Below are positions 34,950 to 48,080 of a stretch of DNA of 64,000 nucleotides, piece by piece. The first letter of the stretch is position 1. Each line of letters starts with the position of its first letter. The notes below the pieces were generated by a model. It saw only the letters and a list, made by a program, of their open reading frames with translations. It did not search any database and was not told the DNA's origin. The DNA is from Dioscorea cayenensis subsp. rotundata (Eukaryota > Streptophyta > Magnoliopsida > Dioscoreales > Dioscoreaceae). The translations under genes and the position numbers were made by a program. The stretch spans positions 30,937,016 through 31,001,015 of the forward strand of contig NC_052475.1 of NCBI RefSeq assembly GCF_009730915.1. Direction: 5' to 3'.

Positions 34950-37900
34950 TTGAATGTTAGGGGGTCTAGGTAGACTCGCGAAACGATTTCTTGTGAAAGA
35001 TTTCCAATCTTCATTTTACGGGATGTGTGTTGTCTACAAGAATCCAAACTAGATGTTTCGGGCACAAAGTGGCGTGAGATCGAGGACCAAGACCGGATAA
35101 ATTGCTTTCATTCCTTCAGCTGGGACCTCAGTGGGGCATCATTGCTGGTTGGAACAAAGGTTGTTCTCGTGGGTACGCTGGTTAGTAAAGGCACTTTTTT
35201 TGTTTAACTGCCGAGTTCTCGCCTCAAGAAGGACAATCTCTCATGCGCACCTCCGCCTATGGACCGAACGCTGGCTGCCCTAAAAACGCCTTTCTCGGGA
35301 CGAGATCGGAGTCAGTAGGGGGAACCCTGATGTGCTCTTGGATTATTTTATGGGACTTTAATGCAATTTTTTCGCCAAGGACAAGGCAGGGCGAAACCCA
35401 ACTGCACGGATATTCGGGAAGCTAACACCCTCGATGCAGACTTATGTCTCACGAACTCCCGGGCGATGGGGAGGAGGTTTACCCGACTAATGGGCAAGAT
35501 AATCCTATTTGGGTTAAGTTAGATAGGTTTGTTGTTACTGTGGCTTGTGTGGATCACTTCCCTAGGTTGATTCAAAACCCTGCCTCCCGAGGCTCGATCG
35601 GATCATGTCCCTATCAGCTCGAGGGTGGGGATGCATCATGCGCTAAACCTAGGTTGTTCCGCTTCGAGAAAGTTTGGACAACGGTGGATGGGTTCTCTGA
35701 TCTGATAGCCGGATGGTGGGCCGAGTCCAACCCCCACTATTGCTAGGTGCTTTTTGTTTTGTCTAAGAAATTGGCTCGCTTAGGAGCAAATTTCGTAAGA
35801 TGGTCGAAAGAGAGTTTTGGCTCCATTAAACTTCTGAAACTTCATGATGTTACATGACTTAGAGAGTTTGGATGTCATCAAAGAATCCAGGTGTCTTTCT
35901 CCTGAGGAAATTATCCAGGAGCGCGATCTAATGGGGAGTTTAGCGGAGATTCGAAGGTAAGAGGAAGTTTTCATCGAAGCAACGATCCCGCTCTCAAGTG
36001 GTCAAGGAGGGGGATGAGAACACGAGATATTTCCATGCGGTGGCAAATGGGAGGAAAAATGTAAACTTTATTCCTTCGACACATCGGATCTAGCTCACAC
36101 CGATGTCGAGACATTGGGAAAAATCTTTTGAACAACATTTTAGGGGAGTTTTTTTGGTCGCCAAGGAATTTTCGCCTCAAGGTGGATCTCGTATCCTTCC
36201 GAGGAATAAACCTTTCGTGGACTTGTCTTCTTGAACGCCACTTTACGCTGGAGGAAGTGAAAAAGTCGCTCTTTGACTTAGGAAGTGACAAAGCCCTGTA
36301 GGTCGGATGGTTTTCCAATGTTTTTTTCTTCAAGTCTAATCGAGATTGTTAAAGATGAGATCATGCATCTTTGTAACGACTTCTACATGGGGACGGCGAA
36401 TTTAGAGCTAATTAATTGGGTCTCAGATTGCTTTTTATTCCTAAGGTCTTCAAATCATCTCAACTGGGGATTATCGTCCCATTAGCCTTATTAACTCCTC
36501 TCGTTAAAATTCTTAGCAAGCTTCCGCCTTGAGACTCACCGTGATGGACACTTTTGAGTGGATCACGCGAATCAGGGCGCTTTCAAAGGGTGGTGTATAA
36601 TGGACAATATTGCTATGGCGGAAGAGACAATCTTCAGCATACATAAAAGGAGACTGAAAGGGCACATTCTTAAGGTGGATTTTGCGAAAAGCTTCGACTC
36701 CCATTGATCGGGACTTTTGTTGGAGCTCGGAGGTCGTGGATTTTGGACCCTAATTGGATACGATGGACTTCCTCTATTCTCGCATCATCGAAAAGCTTCG
36801 ATCTTAATTAACGGGTCCCCCTAGTGGTTATGTGGAGATACCGAGAGGGTCGAGACAGGGGGATCCTCTGTCGCCGCTGCTGTTTGTGCTTGTTTCTGAT
36901 GTGTTGTGCGCGATGTTCGACAACGCACTGACCTCAAAAATTCTGATCGGGGTGCCACTGGGGGATCGTAGGTCGATCCGTAACTCTTTACTATGCGACG
37001 ACTTACATCGATTTTTACGGTAAGGAGTCAAGACCTTAGGGGTTATTGTCGATTCTACTCGATATTCAAGGACTTTCCGGATTGGAAACTAATTTTTTTC
37101 AAAAACTTGTCTCGTGACACTACGGACATGCACCATCTTCCGCGATGCGAAGCGAGGCAAATACTGGCCAATCGCGACGTGGTCTTCTTCCCAGAACTCT
37201 ATCCGTATACCGGTTTCGCGTAAGGTCGCTGTAAGGTGGATCGGGAATGCTTGATCGCCAAAGTCGAGGTCGCTCCGTCTCTCTTGGAAATCGCCCCATA
37301 TCTCTATCTGTGGACGACTCACCCTCGTTAACGCTGGTTTTATCAGCAGCTGCGACGTATCGATGTCTCTGCACTCTGCTACTAAATGTGGGTGATCAAA
37401 GAAATTGATAGGATCAAGAGACTTTTGGTCTCGACCTCGACATCGAACATCCCGGTGTCGCCCCGGGTGGCTTGGAGAAATATCTCGCCGCGCTAAGGAA
37501 CAAGGAGGTCGAGGCATCTTGAGCTATCGCCCTTAACTTGGCCTTGGCTGAAAAATGGAGATGGAAACTATTGACTTATGCAAACTGGGGGGGAACTAAG
37601 ATCCTGAGATTCAATTATAATATTACTACTTGGGATTTGTTTAGGGGGTCCCATGGGAGAGTCTTCTTTTCGGGCTGGGTCTCTGATGTCTCCCCGCTTT
37701 TAGGGGATGTGTTTCGTCCAGTCAAAGAGGGATCTAATTCTCTTCCGAAAGACAAATGGTTAAATGGAATCAGGCCTCATGTGATATCCGCCACCGACTC
37801 CCCAAGCGCCTACTTCACTTTATGGGACGGTTCGGAGTTGGCGATGCTACTTGGTCGACCTCCGCTCGTGAATTATCCGGGGTCGAACAACTTTCGCTCC

Positions 37901-38620
37901 AGCTTTTAAAATGTGGGGTTGATGGTGACAGTGATCCTCAAGGTCCGGGATCTGACTGCCAACTGCTCCTTCTCCGTCGTGTCCTTCTACAGCTTTGTGA
38001 ATGATGGTGGTCTCGCTGCCCCTTGCTAACTCCTTTTGGAAAGGTCCATGCCCTAGAAAGGTTAATATTCTTAACTGGCTTGCTTGGAAGAACAAAAATT
38101 CTTTCTCTCGAAAAATCTTGCTAGATCTAAGATGCATTAGATTCTCGACTTTTGATACATGTGTCCTTTGTCATTCTGGATACCGAATCGGGTCGACCAT
38201 TTATTCCTAAAGTGTCTGGGTCCTCCCGGAAGTTTGGTCCCATCTATGTAGGTTCCTTACTCTACCCTGCTTTTCGCCCCTCGCCGATGGGCCTCTGTGG
38301 AGCGATCGGAGAGCAATCGCCTGCGCACAAAAGGGGGTTTGCAGATTGGGTGGTTAAAGCTTTTGTGTGGTCTATCTGGCTCACGAGAAATGATTATATC
38401 TTTGCTGATAAATGTGATGATCCCCTTGTTGTTATGAAGATGATTGCTTATTTGATGTTATCTTGGTTCTCTGCAGCTCCAATTGATTTGAGGGTGAAGA
38501 TGGAGGACCATATCGCTACCATCTGCCGGAGTTTAGATTTCGCAGACCTCGCCTCGTCTGGGGAGGAGGCTACCCCTATGATTGAGGTGGATCGAGCTAG
38601 TGGGTGGAAATAGTTTTTTT
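34950..38620 (+). pseudogene. Degenerate LINE ORF2 (endonuclease, reverse transcriptase, zf-RVT)
   Basis: ORF2 portion of the 32-38-kb LINE. The order is apurinic-type endonuclease (CCLQESKL), reverse transcriptase fingers and palm (DFAKSFDS, RQGDPLSPLLF, LCDD in place of YADD), then the zinc-binding tail, and a C-terminal stretch with WLTRNDYIFADK. Multiple in-frame stops and frame changes interrupt it, including a stop just after DFAKSFDSH. It is not translatable as one protein. Confidence 0.85.
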
Positions 38621-41600
38621 GTTCTCGATCAGTCAAGAGAGACCCGTTGTTCCTCCTTTTTCTTTTGGTCGCTTTTGCCGTGGTTCTGCTTTTTGCTTCC
38701 ACAGCCCTAGTGGAAGCGGTCACGATTTGTTTACTCTCCGCTTATTTAACGACGTGATTTATCCACCTTTTCAAAAAAATATATATATATATATATAATT
38801 ATCCGCACTCAAAGATATTCAAAAACAATAAAAAATAAGAAATTCAATAGGCAGGAAAAAATTTATATATTAATTATGCTTATGCTTTTTTTCTTGTATA
38901 TATTAAAAAGAGATATTTTATTCAATTATGTGTATATTTATATCGATCTTTTGTTAAGACAATATTTTTAAGTATATATATATATATATAAAGAAACATA
39001 GATAAATCACATATAGGATTATTATGTTACCTTCAACTTTTGAGTTGGAAAAAGGATGGTCTTTAGTGAGACTCTATTGCAACTTACAACCCATGTCTCT
39101 TCATCATAATTTGTAACCATTGTATCTCATCCAACAAATCCTACAGTGCATACTTTAAAATATGGTTGAGATTAAACTTTGACTTGGATATGCATGTGTC
39201 CATCCTTCTCTATGATTCTTTCTCAACTTTTGCTATCTGATTTTTTTCATCACAAATTATGTAGTCTCTCATTCTTTCTTGCTTGATAAAAACCCAATTT
39301 TCCATCTCCATCTCCATCTCCATCTACTCTGTTGTGATATTTGAGTGTAGTCTTTTGTTGAACTTGCTAAGTAAAAGATGGTTATATTTCCTCGAGTTAG
39401 ACTAGAATAACAGGCCTAATCCAAGATTAAATTCAGTGTTAAGACAAATATATATATATATATATATATCACATGCTTAATCCAAGATTAAATGTTTCAT
39501 TTTTTTCTAAAATCTTTTTATTATTATTAATTGTCATCTAAGTGTATACCTATTACATACTTGAAAATTATTCAAATAATAACATGCTCTATCATCATGC
39601 TATAATTCATACAGATCACAGGCAAATCTAGATATACAGGATGAGATAACAAAATGCCAGACAGTTGTTACCCATCACGCTAAGGATATGGACCAATTCC
39701 AAATTAAAAACTCATTAATAATTTAGTTTTTTTTTAGGATAACTGATGACATTCAGAAAGTAATTTGCCCTGTTCATTATTTTTATTATTATATCAGATC
39801 ATTGCCATCAATTGGTTTCAATGTTTTTCAACCCAAAAAACCTATCACCTTTCTTTAAAAAAAATAAAAAATAAAAATAAAAATATTTACTCTAATTCTA
39901 AACAAACAATATATTAATTTAAAATATAAAATCAACTATTATACAAATACAACCAAATAATTTTAGTTTTTTTTTTTTTTTGTTAGTTAGAATATGAAAT
40001 TGATAATTTTCCTTTGTACAAGTATGTTCTTTTCACAACTTGCTTAAATAAAAGGTGCTTGTCGCCTATTAGTTAAAAATAAATAAATAAAAGTAAACAC
40101 ATTTGTTTTATCTTAAACAAACTTAATATTTTTTAGGCCCGAATTCTATTGAAGTTAAATTATAGTTTTTAGATATCTTAAGGATGTTATTAAACTGACA
40201 TATTCATCTATTAAATTAATATATTTTTATTATTTTCTTTATAAAATAATAAAGTATAAATGAAATTAGATATTAGAGTCTCAATAAGTCAAAGCTTTTA
40301 TCAAACTTATTATTACACTGATAACAACGATGAACCTCCTGATTTAATAAAAATCAAAACTAAATTAAGTTAGATTGTTGTCTGGAATGTGTAATGAGTC
40401 TTATGGCATGGATCAATCCACAAATTATGAATAAAACTCCATATCAAACATATATAAAGATTTATAATTTATAATCCACAAGCATTTTTTTGCTTTCTTG
40501 TATTTATATATGTATCATTTTTATATTACATAATTAGACCACAATATTATATAACTTTACAGATTTGTTTTTTATAATTTTTGGAAAAAATTTATAATAA
40601 GACGATTCCACAAAGATACTAAATAAAAATCAAACACTAGAAATCTTAAAAATTAAAAGAATTATATTGAATAGAAAATTCTCAAAACTCACAAAATCAT
40701 ATGCATATAAAAAAAAAAATTAGCCATCTTAATAATTAGCATATTTGTGATTTTGATGATTTTATATAAATAAAATAATCACATATAAATAACAACTAAT
40801 GCAATAAAATTTAAAAAAATTAATCAACTCTGTAGTAAAACAATATAGATAACTTACTCCGCATATATTTTAAATCCTCGACTATATTTTAAAAATGAAT
40901 TTCAATGACAAAACTCTGTATAAAAGTTAATCATACAACCACTTACCGTTAAATAACAGTGGCGTGTTAAAGATTATACTATTTAAAAGGGGTAATACGG
41001 ACATAAATATATATATATATATATTTTTTTACTTTTGGTGAGTACCATGTCTATTGATGGTACTGATCATATGGCAAGATTGAAGCACAAACTTTATTTA
41101 AAGTTGCATCCGTCCAGCAAGCTTTTGTATGCTCATTTTGAGAATAGTACTGTGCGGAACAAAGCACACAGTTGTTCATGTGCACTGTTCACGCACCACT
41201 TCATTTCTGACCTCAAATAAAACATTTTAAAACAACTATACATAAAAGTGTTATATATATATATATATATGAGGCTCAACCTCTACTGATCGTCCCAATT
41301 ATTACCGCGGATCATCGATCTAACTACCGACATCATCGAACACTACCGATAATGGATCATATTATCGTAGTAGATACATCGCTCATTTGATCGCTACTCG
41401 CTGGATCGGATCCAATCTGAGCGATAACTCGACATCCATGATTTCTTATCTACTGACGTCCCATAGTGAGATGAAATTCTATATATATATATATATATTT
41501 ATATATGTAAAGCAATAGTCATACATTAACATTCCTCCAAGATCATAGCAGAATACATAAAGAAATAAATTAAATATAATAGATTTTTATTTATCTATTT

Positions 41601-43298
41601 ATATTTCTCACATGTAATATATATACATATGAGGATTATTTCTATGGACGCCCATAAGAAAAATTCAATAAGCGCCCATTAGCAAATCATAAATTTCAAT
41701 CCAATGTATAACATATGTATGAATAATAGTCGTATAAAGAATACGTATCAAGAATCACTATTTTAAACAGCTTATTATCGCTTATCAACGCTTCACCAAG
41801 TATATTACGATCTTAGCCACTGAGTAATTGTATCGTCCATAAAAAAATATATCATTAATATATATGTATATATATATATTAAAAAATATTATATATAATT
41901 AAAATATTAAGAATTACAAGAGAAAATGACTTAGATATTTCTAGACATTTGGACACTCACCCCAAAAAATTAAATTTCTGACTTTTGCCGTGACAAACAA
42001 GTTCTTATATTTACTTATAATTCTTTTGCGGTGCTTGTAAATATCAGATTATTTTTTAAATTTTTATAATATAAAAATTATTATTATTATTATTATTTTG
42101 GTAAAATGATAACAAACACTAGAAGAATACCAGTCTATACCTTAATTTTTTATTAAAACTATTTTCATTCTTCTTCTTTTGTTCGCTTTCTTTTATTAAA
42201 ACTAGGCTATATCTAGTTTTAATATTGTTTTTCTTTCTTTTTCTTGGATATATTATCTGTTTTTTTTAATGTTCAAGAATTTTTTATTCTATTTGGCTCA
42301 TATTTATCTCTTCTTTTTATCATATGTTTATTATAAAAATCTAATAATACCACTCATTCTTCCTTTGACGAGTTAAAGATGACGTTGAGACTAGACGATA
42401 ATTGTGATTATAATGCATACATGGGATAATAGATGTTGTTGTTGCAACGATTGCTAGTGGATAGTAACAGTCGGTAAAACTGAGTGGCCCTAGCATTCTA
42501 GACACGTATCCTCGGAGGCAAGGGGCAACATGAACAGTGATATGACCTGTTGGATATGTCCCACAGTACGAGGCCACCCCACCCTCAGATTGCATGTCAA
42601 CCCAGTCGCTCCCTGTCGTGCCACGTATGCACTATTTTGTCCTGTTCCGGTCTGGTCAAGCGTTGACTGGGAGACAAATACATGAAAGGACTTCAGTAGG
42701 GAAAAGAAGATCGTACGGTTGGATGGCGGTTTTGGAAGCACTTTGATAAGAAGGAGCAACGGAAAATCAGGGATTCATGATCAGTCAGTACTCGTCCCTC
42801 TGGATCATATGGACAGGTTATGATTTCACAACCATTAACTTTATTTTACAAAGTGGACACGGTCGCCAGGGGAACTTTTAAAGAGAGCAGCAGGATTGTA
42901 CACTGTACTGTCCACCTTTCTACATCACAACAAGACAGATGGAGAGGGAGAGATAGTGATGTCTCTAAGTTTTTGGAGGAACTCATCCACAAACCTTTAT
43001 GAGATTCAGTAGGACATATATGTTTAGCCACTCTTTATGTTCCTCTGGATCAAAATCATCCAAGTAGTTTAGAGTTGTGTTATATATGTGTGTGTATATA
43101 TATATATATATATAACACACTGACACGTGACATATAAAAATTGAAAATATTGTTGATTAGAACGGACAAAGATCACATTAGTTGTCTCTCTCAAATCCAC
43201 TCCAAATATAATAGGCAGGCAGATGATAGATTCAGACAAGATCGAAATGTTAGCCATACGTCCCATTCATGGAGCCCATGGGGTTTGGAATAATGCTA

Positions 43299-43300
<2 letters not shown>

Positions 43301-43341
<41 letters not shown>
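43301..43341. repeat. (ATT)n microsatellite
   Basis: About 13 uninterrupted TTA/ATT units. Confidence 0.95.
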
Positions 43342-44567
43342 TTGAAGTAAATGTGAATAAATCATATATATTGCAAAACTATATATCTTGTTTGCAAACC
43401 ACCTTTTCCTTTTTATTTATTAATTATATCTATCTCTGTATCTCTGCCTCTCCAAACTCATACTATGAACACTCACCAATTAACTGCATGCGCACCAGTT
43501 CTTGTCCTTGAACGGCGCCAACGTTAATCATATATATATATATATCACTTGTATTCCGTCTCAAACGTAGCTCATGCATGCGTGGAACGACACGTATTTG
43601 TCTGTATAATCTCAGTAACCTTCACATGAACAACATGCACGGGACTAGCATGCTGTGTATGTTGCCAGTGTTATCCTTCACTTGGCTTCATTCTATGCTC
43701 GTGATGAAGTGTGCTTCTTTGTTTTCTATGGAGGAACAATAGTTGTATTAATCTTTCATGATGCTTGCGGTGACTTTCCACGTTATGACAAATAAGTTTC
43801 TAATACTGACCATTAGTCATGAGACATTTAGGTTGCTTCTAGTATTGGGACTCTGAAACAAAAAGTGAAGTTTATAGTACGCACGCATTAACATGTTAGA
43901 AGAGAGAGAATTCAAGAAGAGACGAGATTAGAAGAGGCAAAAGTTATAAGGAAAATCAATATTAAGTCTGCATCTCTTGTCTTACTACCAACCCATGTGA
44001 CAAAATCATAACCAATTAACATGTCATTTTGTCAAAGTCAGCTTTCCATGAAAATTCAAAGTCAGGTGGAATTCAACTAGCTAGACGTTAACGCACACTA
44101 CAAAGAATATATATACTCATTTCTTTCTCCAACTCACTGGCTTTTCTGTTTGTTTTATAAAGAAGAAATAATCTCTGCACTAATCCAACTATTATTAACT
44201 AAAAGCATCTGTTTAAACTCGCCATGCTTAATTATAATTAAGACCATGAGTAACATTTATTTATTAATTTGAAATATCAGACACTAGCTATGTGCTCAGC
44301 CAGGTCTAGATCAGATGAAAGTCATGTTTCATCTGCTTCTGAATCAATGGGTCTCAGCTCTATCAGCCTCTCTGATCACAGTCGATCGATACTCTCTCCT
44401 CTCTCCTTTCCTCTCTCTCTTCATTCAGCCAGCTTCCCACGCCATCCCTCAGAAATATCTCAGCAAAAAGTACACTTACAAACAGTGAACAAAAGAAGAG
44501 CTCCCATTAATACATTAAGAGTTGGCTTTGCAACCAAACATACATCAGAAAAAGTGTGAGAGGGAGG

Positions 44568-44576
<9 letters not shown>

Positions 44577-44600
<24 letters not shown>
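44577..44600. repeat. (GA)n microsatellite
   Basis: About 12 AG units following a GATA-type run. Confidence 0.95.
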
Positions 44601-45949
44601 CTGGCCAACAAGGACATATCTCTATCAGCTCTTCGAAGAAGACGTAAATCGAGACAACAATAAATCCTCACTGGCAGGAGTGGCAGTATTTACTGCCCAA
44701 AACCTTACGTGCCTTACTTTTTTTCACCCATCTCATTTTACGCATTGTAATAATTAGCATGTTCCTGCGGAATAGGTTAGTGTCGCCCCGGGAGCGTGAA
44801 AGCCTTCCTAGATCAGGGAGGCCGGTAATGGCCTCAGCGAATCCCATCCGGGTATGTTGCGTGATGATCCAGTCCAAAGATTACTGTCTTGTGGTATTAC
44901 TGTGCCTCTTTGATGGTCCCCTGCAGAGTTGGTCTTGTACTCTGTTCCCAGTTCGCAGTAAAAGAAACCTGAAAAGGAAACTCTACTATTTTTATCCTTT
45001 TACTTAATATATACAACGTACATGAGTAGATGGAATATTTATATATGTATATATAATATATATATATATGAATCATGATATTAGGTTTTGTAAGCCTTCA
45101 TCTACCAAACTGGGGTTCAAGTAAGATGCAATCCTGCTGTGAGACCAAGAAGACTAGACGGCCACTCTTGGGTCCAACCTCCCATAAATGACGCGTTGTA
45201 ATTAAGAGAGAGAGCCCACAGACTTTTATCACCTTCGTTGGTTTTCATTTATTACCCAGTGTCTGGATGCAGCGGTGGTAAATGGTTTTATCGAACTCTA
45301 TGGGCACCTGTATGGCATGCAAGGAGAAACCAAGTAGACATACAGGAAATGGCACACACTGGAGTATAGGCTCCCAAGAAGCTCAGACTTTGTCTGGTTG
45401 CTTCTGCCAAGTCTAACAATGAGTTAGCCATTCCCTTCATAGGACAAACTGTTGGTGGGATTTATAAACCCTAGTAAAAGCTCCCAGACGGGCAGAGACC
45501 CTTCTCAAAAGCCTGTCTTTATTCTCAAAACACCTATAATCCAGAAAAACATAGTTAAGAATAGCATACAAAATGATGCCATGTGAGTCACAAATACATG
45601 CAGGAACTGTCCTGGAAGAAAAGTATGTACAATAAGGAATGCAATACTAGGTACAAATAAAGGTTCCATTACCATTCATTCCTATAACCACTACATCCAT
45701 ATAAACCAATATAACACAGTTGTTTCATGTGAACACACTGAATATATTTATATATTTTAGGAACTCCACATAGCAACATTACCAAAATTGAGTTGAGAGT
45801 TTACCAAAGTAATTCAAAACCTAATAAACCAATTAATAGTTAGATAAAATACTTTACCATAAATAAACATAAAAAAAAAAAGATTAAAAGAAAAACCACA
45901 CATACTATATATATATATATAAGACACCATTGTGGCAGTGAGGAGGGAA

Positions 45950-47702
45950 ACCCTAGTTCCGGCCACCACAGCGGTCAACGAGCCCCATCCTCAAAAGGAC
46001 AGCTTCAACACTTCAGTTAGGTCCACGGGCGCAGACTGATCTGGGACCCACTCGTACACGTGATCAGCCTAGCAAATCCATAAACCAACGGTCACGATCC
46101 CAAGGTTTCCTGCAGCACCTTCCTCCTGGCCTGAATGGTGCAAGCCTAAGGTCCCCACCGCGCACGTCCATACCAGCATCCAAAGAACCCTCGGGCTTGA
46201 ACTCCTTCCTGCCGCCCGCCATTAGGGCCGCGGTGATGGCCTACATGTTGTGGGATCACATGGTCGGGTGCCAGCCGGCCACCACCACCTGCTGCTGAGG
46301 TGACATCCTCGCTGGCAAGTTTCAGCCCATGAGAGAAGGCGGGCCTGAGGATGGACCCGCAACGCCCCTTCACTCACAGCCTGAAGGTACGGTAACTTCA
46401 GCCACGTCAGCATATCAGCGAATCTGATCCGGTCCAACCACACTATCGATTTCAGCCTGAGACGGGCTCTCTCAACTGATGGGTTCAGCACCAGCCTTGC
46501 CAAGGCCCACCCGTCAGCAAAGCCAATGTCCGTTCCCTGAATACTCATTTCCCCATGTCCGTACAAAAACATATAAACAAATAAATAAATTTGCTTTAAA
46601 AAAAAAACGGACGTCTTTTAAAAGCGAAAACGGTAAGAAAAAGGTAACAATGACCTACCCACAAGATGGCTATCATATCATCCTCGTGGAGCTCTCGTCA
46701 CCTTGAGAGATAGCAGAACGTCAACGAAGCCAGTACTGTCGGTTACCTGGGTACGGTCACTCTAAGGTATTTAGAGCGCCGGTGGGATCGTCGATGATGT
46801 CCTGACGAAAAGACCTGACGCAGGGACAAGGATTAGTACAGCGCCGCTGATGCGTCTGAAGGGTCGAAGAAGGTGTGGTGAGCCACGGAGGATCGACCAG
46901 CTGGAAAGCTCCGAGGATCGTGCCCTCGCGAACGAGGGACTGAAGATGGAGGCCTTTTGTGCCGGGTCTCAGAGTGAGGCCGAAATGTGTGCCAAAAACG
47001 CTCCCCATGATGCGTTATTGGGAGGGCGGCGGCTTGAAGGAAGGGACGGAGGGGGCTGTGGACTGAGCCGTGCGCCAGTTTTGCCCTGCGGAGACGGATG
47101 CCGCCGTGTGCATTACGGAACAGTCAAACCGGCGGCTGAGTTCGTAAACAGTGACGGGCGGCGAGGGGAGAACAGGATGGGAGGCGGCGATACGTTTGAG
47201 GAGGGTACTGTAGGATCCATACATAAGCGGGCTGATGGCGCGGGTGAAATATGAGCTCAGGCTGAGCGGATTGCTTGAGAGGGCGGTCGGAAAGGGAAGG
47301 GTGGGTGAGGGAGCCTGTGAGCTGCTGAAGGAGTAAAGAGAGGCCCTGTGGGCAGGGGTGGAGCTGAGCAGAGAAGGCCAAGAGAGGTGGCGGAGTGAGA
47401 TGGGAAAGGTATGAGAGAATTGGTGGGTAGGCTGCGGGTTAGTTAGAAGGGAGCTGAGAATGGGGAGCCCGAGGCCTGGGATGGAGATGGGGGCCGCAAG
47501 CTGAGCGCTGTTGACCATGCTGACCACTGGGGAGAAAGCCTAGGTGGGGCAAGGAGGATGGTAAGAAGGCGATGGTAAGAGTGATAAGAGGGGAGAAGTG
47601 CTGCTTTGAGAACCTGGCCTGGAGATGGGACATGAAGGCTGGGAGCGGAAGAGCCACCAGGTGGAGCCGGTGCAGGAGCTTAGGGCCGGAAGTGGCTGCC
47701 AT
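45950..47702 (-). pseudogene. Cytochrome P450 CYP78A pseudogene, full-length but decayed
   Basis: Minus-strand pieces in shifting frames follow the CYP78A order. From ATG 47702 there is a hydrophobic N-terminus; then the Pro-rich hinge SIPGLGLPIL; SDRPLKQSAQPELIF (from ADRPxKxSAYELxF); RIAASHPVLPSP; GSVFGTHFGLTLRPG; SLVREGTILGAF; RSFRQDIIDD; GFVDVLLSLKGDE and DDMIAILW; then GTDIGFADGWALARLVLNP (I-helix); YLQAVSEGALRVHP (K-helix); LLSWAE; EFKPEGSLDAG; GGDLRLAPF; and an end close to EWVPDQSAPVDLTEVLKLSF. A likely intron relic (46552-46658) sits between IAILW and EMS, a family intron site as I recall it. Damage includes frameshifts, stops, loss of the ExxR glutamate (to G) and a wrecked heme loop (FRPGGRCCRK instead of FGxGRRxCPG). 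CYP78A enzymes control organ and seed size; this copy cannot be functional. Confidence 0.85.
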
Positions 47703-48080
47703 GTTTTCCGGGTGGAGCAGTGCAGGTCCAGAGAGAGGAAGTGGAAAGATGGAGAGGGAGAGAGAATAGTGCAGGGAAGTGGTAAGAGCTTGGATGGTAT
47801 TTAGTGAGTGCTGAGTGGAATCTTTACCTCTACGTGGCGTGGGCCGTGGCTATGGCTATTTTTTAATACTAATTTTGCTGCATTTGTAGAAAGACTCTTT
47901 GATTTCTTTTATTATTTGCAGGTACTAAGAAGTACAACTTAGTCATATACATGGATTTTATTTACTTCCCTGTTGGTGGAGTAATTGGCAGCTAGAAATA
48001 TGATTATGGTGGTTGATTAGTTCCTATTTTTTAATTACTTAATTAGAGAAAAGAGCTACTAATTTTGAGATAATGAGGAG
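47703..48080. other. CYP78A pseudogene 5' flank up to the gap
   Basis: CT-rich leader-like sequence on the minus strand next to the pseudogene start, then AT-rich DNA. No other gene is seen. Confidence 0.5.

Larger units (their letters stand above)
32104..38807 (+). mobile_element. Near full-length L1-type LINE retrotransposon with 16-bp target-site duplication
   Basis: TATATAATTATCCGCA occurs at 32104-32119 and 38792-38807, bounding about 6.67 kb of GC-richer DNA that ends in an A/TA-rich tail (38773-38791), as target-primed reverse transcription produces. Plus-strand frames, broken by stops and shifts, read in the L1 order. ORF1 region: a DUF4283-like segment near 32880-33050 (GATNRKAGVGLGFV, LPLHGW). 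ORF2: endonuclease start CCLQESKLDVS near 35025; reverse transcriptase with KVDFAKSFDS near 36670, SRQGDPLSPLLFVL near 36850, and the catalytic YADD box as LCDD near 36990; the zf-RVT tail with NILNWLAWKNK and CVLCHS near 38060-38170. The many disruptions and the altered YADD show it cannot move on its own. It contains no host gene that I can see. Confidence 0.9.
38808..45940. other. Gene-poor AT-rich region
   Basis: About 7 kb with no gene I can support. It holds many TA runs (for example about 39450-39468, 41250-41270, 41482-41498), an (ATT)n tract, a (GA)n tract, and three stretches of more balanced composition (about 41270-41480, 42460-42800, 44740-44960) whose short frames match nothing I recognise. 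No tRNA, rRNA or known miRNA was recognised by eye. Confidence 0.5.

Noticed and set aside
41270-41480. Imperfect hairpin (CTACCGATAAT against ATTATCGTAG) as a possible miRNA precursor
   Set aside because: The stem is only about ten pairs, the flanks are TA runs and no known miRNA sequence is present.
44668-44877. Minus-strand frame ending KYCHSCQ
   Set aside because: It begins at a TTG, has no recognised family, and no upstream exon could be joined; kept as unassigned sequence only.
45240-45340. CCTGTATGGCATGC phrase resembling a miR160-type arm
   Set aside because: It does not match the mature miRNA and I could not find a pairing arm.
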